DNA of 64,000 bases from contig NZ_SUPL01000007.1 in NCBI RefSeq assembly GCF_005047595.1, positions 113,431 through 177,430 on the forward strand, written 5' to 3'. The translations under genes were made by a program, and so were the position numbers. Shown piece by piece: positions 18,601 through 26,960 of this stretch. Within the stretch, counting starts at the first letter, position 1. Each line of letters opens with the position of its first letter. Source of the stretch: Pontimicrobium aquaticum. GTDB lineage: Bacteria; Bacteroidota; Bacteroidia; Flavobacteriales; Flavobacteriaceae. The notes under the pieces are model-generated. The model was not told the origin of the DNA. It saw only the letters and a list, made by a program, of their open reading frames with translations, and searched no databases.

Positions 18601-19076
18601 AATTCATTAAAAATAGAGTGCATTAAACGCTTTTTATCATTGATACTCTCCTCTAGCGAAATCATAGTTTCGGTTCTATATACACCATCAATATCGTCCA
18701 ATTTAAAAATAACTTCTTTAGCATGTGAAGTATCTTTTGCACGTATTTTACAGAAAATATTAAATTTTCCAGTAGTAATATGAGCTACAGTAACATGAGG
18801 GATTTCATTTATGCGTTCTAATACAAATTTTGTCTGTGATGTATTTTGGAGAAACACACCAACATAGGCAATAAAAGAATAGCCAAGTTTTTTATAATCT
18901 AGTGTTAATGAAGAGCCTTTTATAATGCCAGCATCTTCCATTTTTTTCACTCTTACATGAACAGTTCCAGCCGAAATCAGTAATTTTTTTGCAATATCTG
19001 TAAAGGGAACCCTTGTGTTATCTATTAACATGTCAAGAATTTGATGATCGATTTCGTCTAATTTAAACTTTGCCAT
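18597..19076 (-). CDS. Lrp/AsnC-family transcriptional regulator
   Basis: 159 residues. An amino-terminal winged helix-turn-helix (DEIDHQILDMLIDNTRVPFTDIAKKL in two pieces, then ISAGTVHVRVKKMEDAGII) is followed by the RAM/AsnC effector domain (YVGVFLQNTSQ, HVTVAHITTGKFNIF). Such proteins bind amino acids and form octamers on DNA. A minus-strand TAATTTTG box lies at 19102-19109, 26 bases before the ATG, although a matching TTG was not found at the usual distance. It shares a four-base overlap with the DinB-like gene downstream. Its targets are not evident. Confidence 0.92.
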   Translation of the reverse strand: MAKFKLDEIDHQILDMLIDNTRVPFTDIAKKLLISAGTVHVRVKKMEDAGIIKGSSLTLDYKKLGYSFIAYVGVFLQNTSQTKFVLERINEIPHVTVAHITTGKFNIFCKIRAKDTSHAKEVIFKLDDIDGVYRTETMISLEESINDKKRLMHSIFNEL

Positions 19077-19141
19077 TTTTCAATTTTTATTAAATAAAAA
19101 TCAAAATTAATATAATTTTTATAAAAATAACGTATTGTTTG

Positions 19142-20296
19142 CTAACTATTAATCGGTTTTAATGAGAATAATTCATTATTTATAATTATGAAATCGATAG
19201 CGCTTTCTAAACTTAAATCATTTGCTTCACCTAAAACTACATGTTGCTGTATCGCATCTACCTCTTTGTGACCAAAAAATTGAGACAAATCTCCAAAATC
19301 TTTAATTTTTGGTATAAAATTCACTTTATTATTATGCAGTACTTCTTGGTATTGCACTGCTACATCTAAAATCTCTAACTTATTGTTATTTAAAATTTTA
19401 GCATTTCTAATAATAATATCGTAGAATAATTTTTGATTTTGAGGAATGTAAAAATATGATTCGTAATTATCTCCCAAACTATTGTTTGTAGCAATTGTGT
19501 CAAGTGCAGTAACTAACGACATAAATATTAACTGTCTTACCTCTTCCCTAGCATAATCATTTTTATAATGGCCTGCTTCAAATAATATGGTTGGCACATT
19601 TTTACTCTGAAATGTATCACCAACACAGTTAATATTAAAAGCATCGTCATAAATGCCTACACAATTAGGTATAAAGCCTTGTAGCATGGTATTCATTGAG
19701 GTAATAAGCTCCATGGCAACGCGTCTATTAGGTGTAATCGAGCATTTTTCATCTTGAGCTGGAGCCAAAAAACTTATGATGGCAGATTTGTTTTTCTTTC
19801 CAGCACTAAAAATAGTACGTTGTCCATGCAAATTAAAGCAAAAATCAGGCTTGAAAGATTCAAACGTTGATTTTAAAACAAGACTTTCTGGCTGTGTTAA
19901 ATTTTGTGCATCCCTATTCAAGTCAACATTATTTGCATTAACACGAGTGTAGGCCTTTGCTCCATCTGGATTTAAAATGGGAATGATATATAAAGTGCAA
20001 TGCTCTAAAATATGAGGGTTCTCCGTTAGAAAGTTTAGCATATCAAAACACGCCTTGGTAGTTGTAGATTCATTTCCGTGCATTTGCGACCACATTAATA
20101 CACGCTTTTTACCATGGCCAATTTGAATACCATAAATAGGTAAACCGTTAACCGAATTGCCAATACTTGTAACCTGACATTTTTTACTCAAACTTTTAAG
20201 CAAAGGCTCTATCTGACTGTTTGTTATATAGCGATGTGAAATTGACGCATTTTTATATTGCTTATAACCGGAATGTAATAACGAATACTTAGACAT
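19142..20296 (-). CDS. M14-family zinc carboxypeptidase
   Basis: 384 residues. The zinc site is complete: H73-x2-E76 in QMHGNEST and His157 in CFNLHGQR. The catalytic Glu240 lies in PTILFEAGHY, and the substrate-binding blocks ILNPDGAKAY and NVDLNRDA are present. M14 enzymes remove carboxyl-terminal residues from peptides or act on peptidoglycan peptides. There is no signal peptide or membrane segment, so it appears cytoplasmic, which is less usual for the family. The catalytic domain occupies about residues 25-265 and the remaining ~120 residues have no assigned fold. It is divergent from the XRE regulator across a very AT-rich gap. Confidence 0.87.
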   Translation of the reverse strand: MSKYSLLHSGYKQYKNASISHRYITNSQIEPLLKSLSKKCQVTSIGNSVNGLPIYGIQIGHGKKRVLMWSQMHGNESTTTKACFDMLNFLTENPHILEHCTLYIIPILNPDGAKAYTRVNANNVDLNRDAQNLTQPESLVLKSTFESFKPDFCFNLHGQRTIFSAGKKNKSAIISFLAPAQDEKCSITPNRRVAMELITSMNTMLQGFIPNCVGIYDDAFNINCVGDTFQSKNVPTILFEAGHYKNDYAREEVRQLIFMSLVTALDTIATNNSLGDNYESYFYIPQNQKLFYDIIIRNAKILNNNKLEILDVAVQYQEVLHNNKVNFIPKIKDFGDLSQFFGHKEVDAIQQHVVLGEANDLSLESAIDFIIINNELFSLKPINS

Positions 20297-20548
20297 AACT
20301 TTTGATAAGTTACAAATGTAAATAAACTAAATTTTATATTTGTAAACATATGACATACACATTTCTGTTAACAATTGTATATCATAATTTCACATTTGTT
20401 AATGACTACCCTAAAAAATCAATTAAAATAATAAATAATACTTTATATTATTTTATATCAGTTTATTATGCTATTTTATATTAATTAATAGTTTATATAT
20501 ATTTAATGTTTTAAACATATGTTTTATGAAAAAAAACAATAAAGTTTG

Positions 20549-20579
20549 TTGTAAAAATGTTATAATATAAGTATATTTG
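20549..20579 (+). promoter_or_regulatory. Promoter of the XRE regulator gene
   Basis: TTG at 20549-20551, 20-base spacer, TATATTTG at 20572-20579: a full match to the Bacteroidota -33/-7 form. The predicted start point falls at about the ATG (20586), so the message would be leaderless or nearly so. Confidence 0.7.
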
Positions 20580-20595
20580 TTTACAATGATAAACA
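20578..20595. promoter_or_regulatory. Inverted repeat over the start codon of the XRE gene, candidate operator
   Basis: TGTTTA (20578-20583), six-base spacer holding the ATG, TAAACA (20590-20595). The half-site TAAACA recurs at 20343 and 20512, the latter inside the palindrome AAACATATGTTT (20513-20524). The position over the start point suggests self-repression, which is inference. Confidence 0.45.
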
Positions 20596-20954
20596 CAAAA
20601 GATTTAACCAAAAGACTCCAGGAAATTATAGATTATTATAATCTATCTGCCTCTTCTTTTGCTGATAAAATTGGTGTGCAGCGTTCTAGTATTTCTCATA
20701 TACTATCAGGAAGAAATAAGCCGAGTTTAGATTTTGTTATGAAGGTTCTTTCCTCCTTTCCTGAAGTAGATCTGTATTGGTTACTAAATGGCAAGGGAAT
20801 ATTTCCAAAAACTGAAATAAGTTCAAAACAGAAACATGCCATTAGCTTACAACAAAAGAATGAGGAAAATATATTAGATACTGTCGCTGCTTCAGACATT
20901 GATAGAATCATTATTTTTTTTAAAGATGGAAGTTTTAAAAATTACTCAAATTAA
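20586..20954 (+). CDS. XRE-family helix-turn-helix regulator
   Basis: 122 residues from ATG 20586. An upstream TTG at 20577 lies inside the -7 promoter box and is rejected. Residues 4-60 form the Cro/C1-type HTH: LTKRLQEIIDYYNLSASSFA, then GVQRSSISHILSGRNKPSLDF, and DLYWLLNGKGIF. The rest is polar, with a carboxyl segment DIDRIIIFFKDGSFKNYS. This closing segment and the length are common in chromosomal flavobacterial XRE proteins and do not point to a phage repressor. It carries a promoter and an inverted repeat at its own start. The target genes are unknown, and a lipoprotein and a TerC gene follow on the same strand. Confidence 0.88.
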   Translation: MINTKDLTKRLQEIIDYYNLSASSFADKIGVQRSSISHILSGRNKPSLDFVMKVLSSFPEVDLYWLLNGKGIFPKTEISSKQKHAISLQQKNEENILDTVAASDIDRIIIFFKDGSFKNYSN

Positions 20955-20991
20955 ATATTTTGTTTCTTAAATTTGTAGTTAAATTTTTTCT

Positions 20992-21360
20992 ATGAGACTT
21001 TTCTACCTCTTTCTATTATTACTATTAACTAGCTGTTATCAAGTAGAGCGTAATTGTTTAGACTATAAAACAGGCACTTACAAGAGTACCATTGTTATTG
21101 ATGATGTTAGTTATGTTTCAACATTTACAAGAACAGAAGAGCTGCAAATTGAAACCTTTGAAAGCAAAACAGATTCAGCTAGTGTGCGATGGATTAATGA
21201 CTGCGAAGTAGTGTTTAAAACTATAAACCCGAAGAATATGGCTGAACGAAAAGATATTCATTTAAAAATACTAACAACAACCGATTCTACCTATACGTTT
21301 GAATACTCATATGTAGGTGAAACATTAAAACAAAAAGGAGTAGCTACAAAAATAGAGTAA
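20992..21360 (+). CDS. Small lipoprotein of unknown function
   Basis: 122 residues. The amino end is a lipoprotein signal with the lipobox LLTSC (Cys15). The rest is a compact, cysteine-poor domain with CLDYKTGTYKSTI, TRTEELQIETFESKTDS, RWINDCEVVFKTINP, ending before GVATKIE, and is probably all-beta. I recall similar flavobacterial proteins that carry a misleading DNA topoisomerase IV label in databases. Nothing in this sequence supports a topoisomerase. The gene is 37 bases behind the XRE gene and four bases before terC, so it may be cotranscribed with them. Function not recognised. Confidence 0.75.
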   Translation: MRLFYLFLLLLLTSCYQVERNCLDYKTGTYKSTIVIDDVSYVSTFTRTEELQIETFESKTDSASVRWINDCEVVFKTINPKNMAERKDIHLKILTTTDSTYTFEYSYVGETLKQKGVATKIE

Positions 21361-21364
21361 TATT

Positions 21365-22165
21365 ATGTTGGAATTTCTGCTTTCAAGCGACGCCATTATG
21401 GCGTTACTAACACTTACTTTTTTAGAAATAATTCTAGGAATAGATAACATTGTTTTTATTTCTATAGCAGCAAACAAATTACCAGAGCAACAGCGAAGTA
21501 AAGCCACAAATGTAGGGCTTTTACTAGCTATGATTCAGCGTGTTGTGTTGTTGTTTTTTGTGTCGTTCTTAATTGGTTTAAGTGAACCTTTTTACATAAT
21601 TGAAAATAGTTGGCTATACTTAGCGTTAAGTTGGCAAAGTATTATTTTATTTTCTGGAGGTTTGTTTTTGCTTTATAAAAGTACTTCAGAAATTCGTGAA
21701 AAAGTCGAAACACCATTGCATGATGAAAACACAGTAAAAGGCAAAAAAATTAAGTCATTGTCTCAAGCCATAATACAAATTATGGTTATTGATTTTATTT
21801 TCTCTATAGACTCTATCCTGACAGCAGTTGGTATGACTAATGGCTTATCTGTTAATCATAATTACAATTTGGTCCTAATGATAATAGCTGTGGTGATTTC
21901 TATTATAATTATGATAGCCTTTGCCAATCCAATACGTAAGTTTATAGATGCTCACCCTAGTATTCAAATGCTTGGATTAGCTTTTTTAATATTAATTGGA
22001 TTTATGTTAATCACTGAAGCGGCACATTTATCGCACACTTCGGTATTTGAAAATGAGGTTGGTGCTATACCAAAAGGGTATTTATATTTTGCTATTGCCT
22101 TTTCGTTATTTGTAGAGTTTTTGAATTATAGAATTGACAAAAACAAGAAAAGTAAACATAATTAA
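21365..22165 (+). CDS. TerC-family integral membrane protein
   Basis: 266 residues with about seven hydrophobic segments. The two TerC signature blocks are present: TFLEIILGIDNIVFISIAAN near the amino end and IMVIDFIFSIDSILTAVGM in the middle, each with acidic residues inside the membrane. A basic loop (KGKKIKSLSQ) lies between them. TerC-family proteins are linked to metal-ion export, chiefly manganese, and to membrane-protein metalation. The tellurite link applies to the original plasmid operon and no other ter genes are here. It converges with rsgA with only 19 bases between them. Confidence 0.9.
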   Translation: MLEFLLSSDAIMALLTLTFLEIILGIDNIVFISIAANKLPEQQRSKATNVGLLLAMIQRVVLLFFVSFLIGLSEPFYIIENSWLYLALSWQSIILFSGGLFLLYKSTSEIREKVETPLHDENTVKGKKIKSLSQAIIQIMVIDFIFSIDSILTAVGMTNGLSVNHNYNLVLMIIAVVISIIIMIAFANPIRKFIDAHPSIQMLGLAFLILIGFMLITEAAHLSHTSVFENEVGAIPKGYLYFAIAFSLFVEFLNYRIDKNKKSKHN

Positions 22166-22184
22166 AAAACTAATAAATTTTGTC

Positions 22185-23249
22185 TTAATACTTTGTATTT
22201 CTTCGTTGTTTCTGAACGTTTTTAATCAATTTACCTAGGTTTTTATCTTTCTTTTTACGCTCTAAAGTATCCGATTCAAAATGATCTTTTTCTCTTTTTA
22301 TTTTTTTAAAATTGAAGAATGACGCTGTATCAATATCACCATTCTTAAGTGCTTCTTGTACTGCACATCCTATTTCATGTTCGTGCGAGCAATCCTTAAA
22401 CTTGCATTGTTTAGCATACTCCAAAATAATATCGAAAGTAGTTTCTAAACCTCCAGAAATATCAGTAACACCAATTTCACGCATTCCAGGATTATCAATC
22501 AAAATTCCTCCACTTTTTAAAACGATTAATTCTCTATGTGTCGTGGTGTGTCTTCCTTTATTAACACTTGTACTAATGTGCGAAGTTTTCATCAGCTCTT
22601 TACCAGATAAACCATTAAGCAATGTGGATTTCCCTACTCCAGACGAACCCAATAAACAGTAAGTTTTTCCTTTTTCAATAAAGTTTTCTAAATCCGTATA
22701 TCCATTTGGAAGGCTACTAACAGGTATTATCTTTACATTTTTGAGTCTGTCATTAATTTGATTTAATCGTTCTTTTAATTCGGCTTTAGTAATTAAATCT
22801 ATTTTACTTAATATAATTATGGGTTCTACTTTGGAAGCATTGCAAATAGCAAGATAGCGTTCTAATCGATTTAGATTAAAATCTCTATCTACTGCTTGTA
22901 CAATTAGGGCATAATTAATATTGGTGGCGATAATTTGTACTTGTCCAGATTTACCAACCGCTTGACGCTCCAAAATAGAATGCCTTGGAAGTACGTTATG
23001 GATAAGTGCCTTGCCTTTGTCATATTCTATAAAAGCTACCCAGTCGCCTACTGCTGGGAAATCATATCTACTTTTGGCTGTAAATTTTATATTTCCAATA
23101 AGTTCGGCGTCAAATTCCGCATCTGGTGTCTTTATAACATAGCGTTCTTTATGTTCAAGACTAATGCGACCAACTTCAAAAGCATCTAGCCCGTTTTCAA
23201 TTTTATAAGTTTCTAAACTTTCGTTATATCCTAAGTCTTGAAGCGTCAT
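22185..23249 (-). CDS. rsgA: Ribosome small-subunit GTPase RsgA
   Basis: 354 residues. An amino-terminal OB-fold (residues ~25-100) precedes the circularly permuted GTPase domain, with motifs in the expected G4-G1-G3 order: ILSKIDL, then LLGSSGVGKSTLLNGL, then ILIDNPGMREIG. TTTHRELI lies between G1 and G3. The carboxyl zinc knuckle CKFKDCSHEHEIGC follows, then a basic tail (KKKDKNLGKLIKN). RsgA helps late maturation of the 30S subunit and releases on GTP hydrolysis. It is the last gene of an apparent tetR-GNAT-rsgA operon, six bases after the GNAT gene. Confidence 0.96.
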   Translation of the reverse strand: MTLQDLGYNESLETYKIENGLDAFEVGRISLEHKERYVIKTPDAEFDAELIGNIKFTAKSRYDFPAVGDWVAFIEYDKGKALIHNVLPRHSILERQAVGKSGQVQIIATNINYALIVQAVDRDFNLNRLERYLAICNASKVEPIIILSKIDLITKAELKERLNQINDRLKNVKIIPVSSLPNGYTDLENFIEKGKTYCLLGSSGVGKSTLLNGLSGKELMKTSHISTSVNKGRHTTTHRELIVLKSGGILIDNPGMREIGVTDISGGLETTFDIILEYAKQCKFKDCSHEHEIGCAVQEALKNGDIDTASFFNFKKIKREKDHFESDTLERKKKDKNLGKLIKNVQKQRRNTKY

Positions 23250-23255
23250 AGCTCT

Positions 23256-24047
23256 TTAATTAAAATTTATATCAAAGATGATATTAGAGCAATAAAATCC
23301 AGCTTTTTCAATAGCTTTTTGAGAGCCAATATTATCGATTGTGGTAGAGCATATAGGGTTTCGGTTTTGTTCAATAGCTTTTTTAGCTAATTCCTTTAGC
23401 ATTCTAGTAGCCAGCCCTTGTTTTCTAAAATCTTTATTTACAGCAACGCCAATATCTGAAAAATTTATTTGTGTGTCACTCAACCTGCATTCACCAGTTA
23501 CCACAATCGTATCATTTTCTAAAATCATATATAACTCCTTTCTTGATACCAGATTATCTACATAACCAAAGGTGTCGTCAAAACCAACATGTTCTTTATA
23601 GTAGCTTCTAATTGCGCTTGAATATTCTGGAGTAACCAATTCAACATGTAGCATGTTTTTATCGTTAATAATCTTATTAGAATGTTCGTAACACAATGTA
23701 TTAGTTGTAATTGATTTTGAATGGAATAAACATGCATTAAAAGATACTGGTTCTATGGAGCTTAAGCTTGCGGAAATAATTAGCTTTAAATCAATTAAAT
23801 TTTTAACAACTACTCTCATTAAGTGTCTATTATTACTATTTAAAAATAACTGCAATAAAGCGCTTTTATCGTCAACACAACAATAACCTATGTTTTGACT
23901 ATCTTTTTCTATTGTATATGCTTGTGAAGATGCTATGTAAAGGTCTTGCCACATGGAGTCTAAAGGCGCTACAAAGCTTTTATATAATTGTGTCCTTAAC
24001 TGGCTTATGCTATTACTATCTGTTTTTAAAAAATGTATTTTATGCAT
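23256..24047 (-). CDS. GNAT-family N-acetyltransferase
   Basis: 263 residues. The carboxyl half (about 130-260) is a GNAT domain with the acetyl-CoA loop in GVAVNKDFRKQGLATRMLKEL and the later strand CSTTIDNIGSQKAIEKAGF. The amino half (QAYTIEKDSQNIGYCCVDD onward) resembles a degenerate second GNAT repeat. The acceptor is unknown. The start at 24047 overlaps the end of the tetR gene by eight bases, so coupling is likely and the repressor probably controls it. Its position before rsgA raises the chance of a ribosomal or tRNA-related substrate, but that is speculation. Confidence 0.85.
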   Translation of the reverse strand: MHKIHFLKTDSNSISQLRTQLYKSFVAPLDSMWQDLYIASSQAYTIEKDSQNIGYCCVDDKSALLQLFLNSNNRHLMRVVVKNLIDLKLIISASLSSIEPVSFNACLFHSKSITTNTLCYEHSNKIINDKNMLHVELVTPEYSSAIRSYYKEHVGFDDTFGYVDNLVSRKELYMILENDTIVVTGECRLSDTQINFSDIGVAVNKDFRKQGLATRMLKELAKKAIEQNRNPICSTTIDNIGSQKAIEKAGFYCSNIIFDINFN

Positions 24048-24576
24048 ATTTACTCAATATTTGTTTTTTTATTTTCGCTAAAGGATAATCATCAAAAATG
24101 CATAAATAGTTAAGAGCTATTCCATCTAATTCTGCAATAAATATATAGCTTAATACGTCCGCATTATTTGAATCAATTTCATTAAATAATTTCTTGGTAG
24201 CATTAAGGATAAGGTTTGACCTTTCATTAATCAAATCTTTTAATGTGTCTCTAGTGCTTGGTTGAAGCATAAGATTTAAGTTTAGTTGAAACAACATTTT
24301 ATCAGTTTCTAATTGCTTAAAAACAGATTCAATAATAGCATGAAGTCTTTCATTTGGAGATTGATTGACATTACTACATTGATTAATATCAACCATTAAT
24401 TTTGTAGTATTATGAAATATCTCTCTCAATAAATCATTTTTTGATTTAAAATGATGAAAAATAAGCCCTTTTGAAACTTTAGCAACTTCACAAACTGCAG
24501 AAAGAGGTGTGTTTTCATACCCTTTTTTAGAGAATAAGTTGGTTGCAACATCTATAATTTGTTTTCTCTTATCCAT
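24040..24576 (-). CDS. TetR-family transcriptional repressor
   Basis: 178 residues from ATG 24576. A longer frame from 24621 would start inside the promoter -7 box, so it is rejected. The DNA-binding domain is clear: RKQIIDVATNLFSKKGYENT, then LSAVCEVAKVSKGLIFHHFKSKNDLLREIF. The carboxyl ligand domain is not assignable. The gene has a textbook promoter whose predicted start point lies within an inverted repeat that looks like a TetR operator, so self-repression is likely. GNAT and rsgA genes follow on the same strand with an eight-base overlap and a six-base gap. Confidence 0.92.
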   Translation of the reverse strand: MDKRKQIIDVATNLFSKKGYENTPLSAVCEVAKVSKGLIFHHFKSKNDLLREIFHNTTKLMVDINQCSNVNQSPNERLHAIIESVFKQLETDKMLFQLNLNLMLQPSTRDTLKDLINERSNLILNATKKLFNEIDSNNADVLSYIFIAELDGIALNYLCIFDDYPLAKIKKQILSKYA

Positions 24577-24588
24577 AATAACGCATAA

Positions 24589-24608
24589 CTGACCGTTTAG
24601 TCGGTTAG
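24589..24608. promoter_or_regulatory. Candidate TetR operator at the tetR start point
   Basis: The partly palindromic sequence CTGACCGTTTAGTCGGTTAG has outer arms CT/AG and ACCG...CGGT around a TA centre. It lies directly after the minus-strand -7 box (24616-24609) and covers the predicted start of transcription, the usual place for a TetR-family self-operator. Confidence 0.65.
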
Positions 24609-24639
24609 CAAATATATGCATTAATAGTTAGCCAAGCAA
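24609..24639 (-). promoter_or_regulatory. Promoter of the tetR-GNAT-rsgA operon
   Basis: On the minus strand, TTG (24639-24637), 20-base spacer, TATATTTG (24616-24609). Predicted start is near 24603, about 27 bases before the tetR ATG. Confidence 0.72.
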
Positions 24640-24657
24640 CAATAAAAAAACATAGAA

Positions 24658-25680
24658 TTATTTCTCTAATTCTGTTAATCTATTTTTAAGTTCACCTGAT
24701 TTAGGATAGAAATAAATTGCTGTCTTTATAGCTTCAATAGCTGCTTCTTTATTCTTCAGTTTCTCTTCGGCAAACCAACTAAATCCTAATAAATGATTTT
24801 TTCTTGGTTTTATGTTATAACCTAACTTCTGCTCGAAGGATTTATAATGGGCTATATAGTTATCTTTATTAAATTTAAGCATCTTTGATTCATTAATATA
24901 CCAGTCTTTATAAATCCACGCCAAACCATCATAAGTACCTTTATAAGCAGATAAAAGATGGTCAGTATTATCCAAATACGTCACTTTCCAATTTAAACCT
25001 CTAGGAGCATGTTTTTCGAAAGCCTGCGAAAGAACTTTGAATTCAGTTTTAATAAGGGAGTGTTCCATTTCACCTAAGGAAATAAACAATTGATTGGGCA
25101 ATTTTTTATTTTTAGCCAAAAAGTCGCTTAATGCTGTTGACAATTGAGGAGCGTAGTGAACAGATGGACTTAGCACAATATAGGAAGAAAAAGATTCTGG
25201 ATGTTGCAGAAATAATTGCAAAACAAATAACCCTGACAATGAATGACCAATTATAAATCTTCCATTATTAGTTCGATAATTGTCTTCAATATATGTAAGA
25301 GCTTCTTCTCGTATAAATTCTGAATACTTTTGAGCCTGTGGATTTAGTTCTAAGCCAGCATCTTCTTTAAATGGAAAATTATCATCGCTGTAGTTACCTG
25401 CGTGAGGAAGCCCTACAACTATCATATCTTCTACACCATATCTAGACGCTTGAATATCAACGATACTACTCGCCCAATAAAAATTATCCTTATCATTTAG
25501 CGTAATTAAAACAGGATAACTTTTTAATACGTTCTCAGAATAATCATCTGGAAGACGAATCAACACATCCCTGTTTTCTTTCAGTGCTTTTGATTCTATG
25601 TTTATAGCTTTTATGTTTTGGCTGGTCAATTTTGTGGAAGAAACTAGTGCCAAAAAAATAGTTATTGATTTTATAACCAT
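24658..25680 (-). CDS. Secreted alpha/beta-hydrolase esterase (PF00756 type)
   Basis: 340 residues with a signal peptide (residues 1-20, ending LTSQ). The hydrolase domain (about 30-260) has PVLITLNDKDNFYW, IVVGLPHAG, the nucleophile elbow RFIIGHSLSGLF with Ser147, and a likely catalytic His241 in DNTDHLLS. The last ~80 residues look like a helical TPR-type tail (NKEAAIEAIKTAIYFYPKSGELKNRL). This family includes siderophore esterases of the IroE/Fes kind and feruloyl or S-formylglutathione esterases. The substrate here is unknown. Its upstream neighbour, five bases away, is a paralogue with the same layout, so the pair arose by tandem duplication. Confidence 0.82.
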   Translation of the reverse strand: MVIKSITIFLALVSSTKLTSQNIKAINIESKALKENRDVLIRLPDDYSENVLKSYPVLITLNDKDNFYWASSIVDIQASRYGVEDMIVVGLPHAGNYSDDNFPFKEDAGLELNPQAQKYSEFIREEALTYIEDNYRTNNGRFIIGHSLSGLFVLQLFLQHPESFSSYIVLSPSVHYAPQLSTALSDFLAKNKKLPNQLFISLGEMEHSLIKTEFKVLSQAFEKHAPRGLNWKVTYLDNTDHLLSAYKGTYDGLAWIYKDWYINESKMLKFNKDNYIAHYKSFEQKLGYNIKPRKNHLLGFSWFAEEKLKNKEAAIEAIKTAIYFYPKSGELKNRLTELEK

Positions 25681-25685
25681 ATTTC

Positions 25686-26927
25686 TTAATTACTTTTCAC
25701 TTTAAACTCTTCTATGCGTTGCTTATAATAATTATCAGCATTAATATTATAAGCTTTAGTAACACATTTTAAAGCATTAGCATAGTCTTGTTGTGAAGCA
25801 TAATAATCTGCCATAGCATCATACGCATTGGCACTGTCAGGGTAATACTTAATAGCCAATTCAAAAAATAGCAATGCCTTTTCTGGTTGTTCCATTTGCA
25901 TATTCATATAACCATAACCAATAAATAACTCTTCAATCATAGGCGGCACAGAATACCCAAATTGATTGGTATAAATAACTTCTTGTTGTTTTAACAGTTC
26001 TTGCAATTCTTGCACTGTAGTTTCTGGGTTATTGTATTTTTGAGGTGATTGAAACTGAAACCATTTAAAGCAAAAAATTAAGCCATCCCTTATACTTGGC
26101 AAAGGCACAGTACCATGAAGATCTTCAGGATATATTTTCCATGAAAAGTTCAGTTCGTTTTGCTTTTGGGAACTAGCCAAGTTTGAAAACTCAATAATTG
26201 AACGTGCAAACAGCGTAAATCCTGAAGTATCGTCCATAACATTATCAATAGTAATTTTTTCATCCCACATATGTAATTGTTCGGCCGCAAGGGATACATA
26301 GAGAGACTTCCCTTTGTAGTTGTGAGTTTTTAATTTCTCTTGAGCTTGCTTTAATAATTTTTGGTTATCCCATTCAATACTAGGGTCAATGGCTATGTAG
26401 TTTTTAAATACATCGCCACTATTAATCAGCATGTCTAGAGTAAATAAACCAGCATAAGAATGCCCTATTAAGGTTTTGTAATTTGTAGTAGGATATGTTT
26501 TATCAATATGTGGAATTAGTTCATTCTCTATGAACTGTCTGAAGTTATCAGCGCCTCCAGTTTCAACATTCATAGTACTTCCTCTTCTTTCCTCTATTTT
26601 AGAAATGGTTAAATCTCTTGTTCTATTCTCCTTGTTAGAAATGCCTACAAGAATCATATGAGGCAAATAATGTCCTAAGTAATTATCATAGACTGTTTTT
26701 AAGGTGTTCTCTAGAGAAAATCCATCTAACAAATATACTACGGGATATGTTTCATTACTATTTGGATTACAGTTTTCAGGCAGTGACACCCAAAACTCTC
26801 TTGTTTCGTTTAGAGTATTAGAATAAAGACTATCTATAATTCTTATTGGCTGAACTGAATTGCTTTGCTGTCCGTTTACAGAGCTATAGCATAATACAAA
26901 GATTATAAGTTTTAAAAATGTTCGCAT
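25686..26927 (-). CDS. Secreted alpha/beta-hydrolase esterase with TPR tail (PF00756 type)
   Basis: 413 residues with a signal peptide ending VNGQ (residue 20). Hydrolase blocks are TREFWVSLPENC, YPVVYLLDGFSL, MILVGISNKENRTRDLT, the nucleophile elbow TLIGHSYAGLF with Ser157, and a likely catalytic His271 in PEDLHGTVPLPS. Residues ~330-410 form two TPR-like helical pairs (PEKALLFFELAIKYYPDSAN, NALKCVTKAYNINADNY). It is paralogous to the next gene, five bases downstream, and follows an ExbB/MotA-like membrane gene by 33 bases. Esterase activity on a periplasmic or imported ligand such as a siderophore is possible but not shown. Confidence 0.83.
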   Translation of the reverse strand: MRTFLKLIIFVLCYSSVNGQQSNSVQPIRIIDSLYSNTLNETREFWVSLPENCNPNSNETYPVVYLLDGFSLENTLKTVYDNYLGHYLPHMILVGISNKENRTRDLTISKIEERRGSTMNVETGGADNFRQFIENELIPHIDKTYPTTNYKTLIGHSYAGLFTLDMLINSGDVFKNYIAIDPSIEWDNQKLLKQAQEKLKTHNYKGKSLYVSLAAEQLHMWDEKITIDNVMDDTSGFTLFARSIIEFSNLASSQKQNELNFSWKIYPEDLHGTVPLPSIRDGLIFCFKWFQFQSPQKYNNPETTVQELQELLKQQEVIYTNQFGYSVPPMIEELFIGYGYMNMQMEQPEKALLFFELAIKYYPDSANAYDAMADYYASQQDYANALKCVTKAYNINADNYYKQRIEEFKVKSN

Positions 26928-26960
26928 TTTTTTGATGATTGATATTTGAATGTATATTTC

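Noticed and set aside
20586..20954. Prophage remnant signalled by the XRE regulator
   Set aside because: Neighbours are ordinary chromosomal genes, with no integrase, attachment repeats or phage genes.
21365..22165. Tellurite-resistance island
   Set aside because: Only terC is present, with no other ter genes, and isolated TerC-family proteins are common chromosomal metal-related proteins.
22312..22662. Open frame of 116 codons on the plus strand
   Set aside because: It is a shadow of rsgA on the other strand, with no recognisable pattern.
24577..24621. Longer amino end for the TetR protein
   Set aside because: The extra codons cover the operator and the -7 promoter box, so they cannot be in the message.
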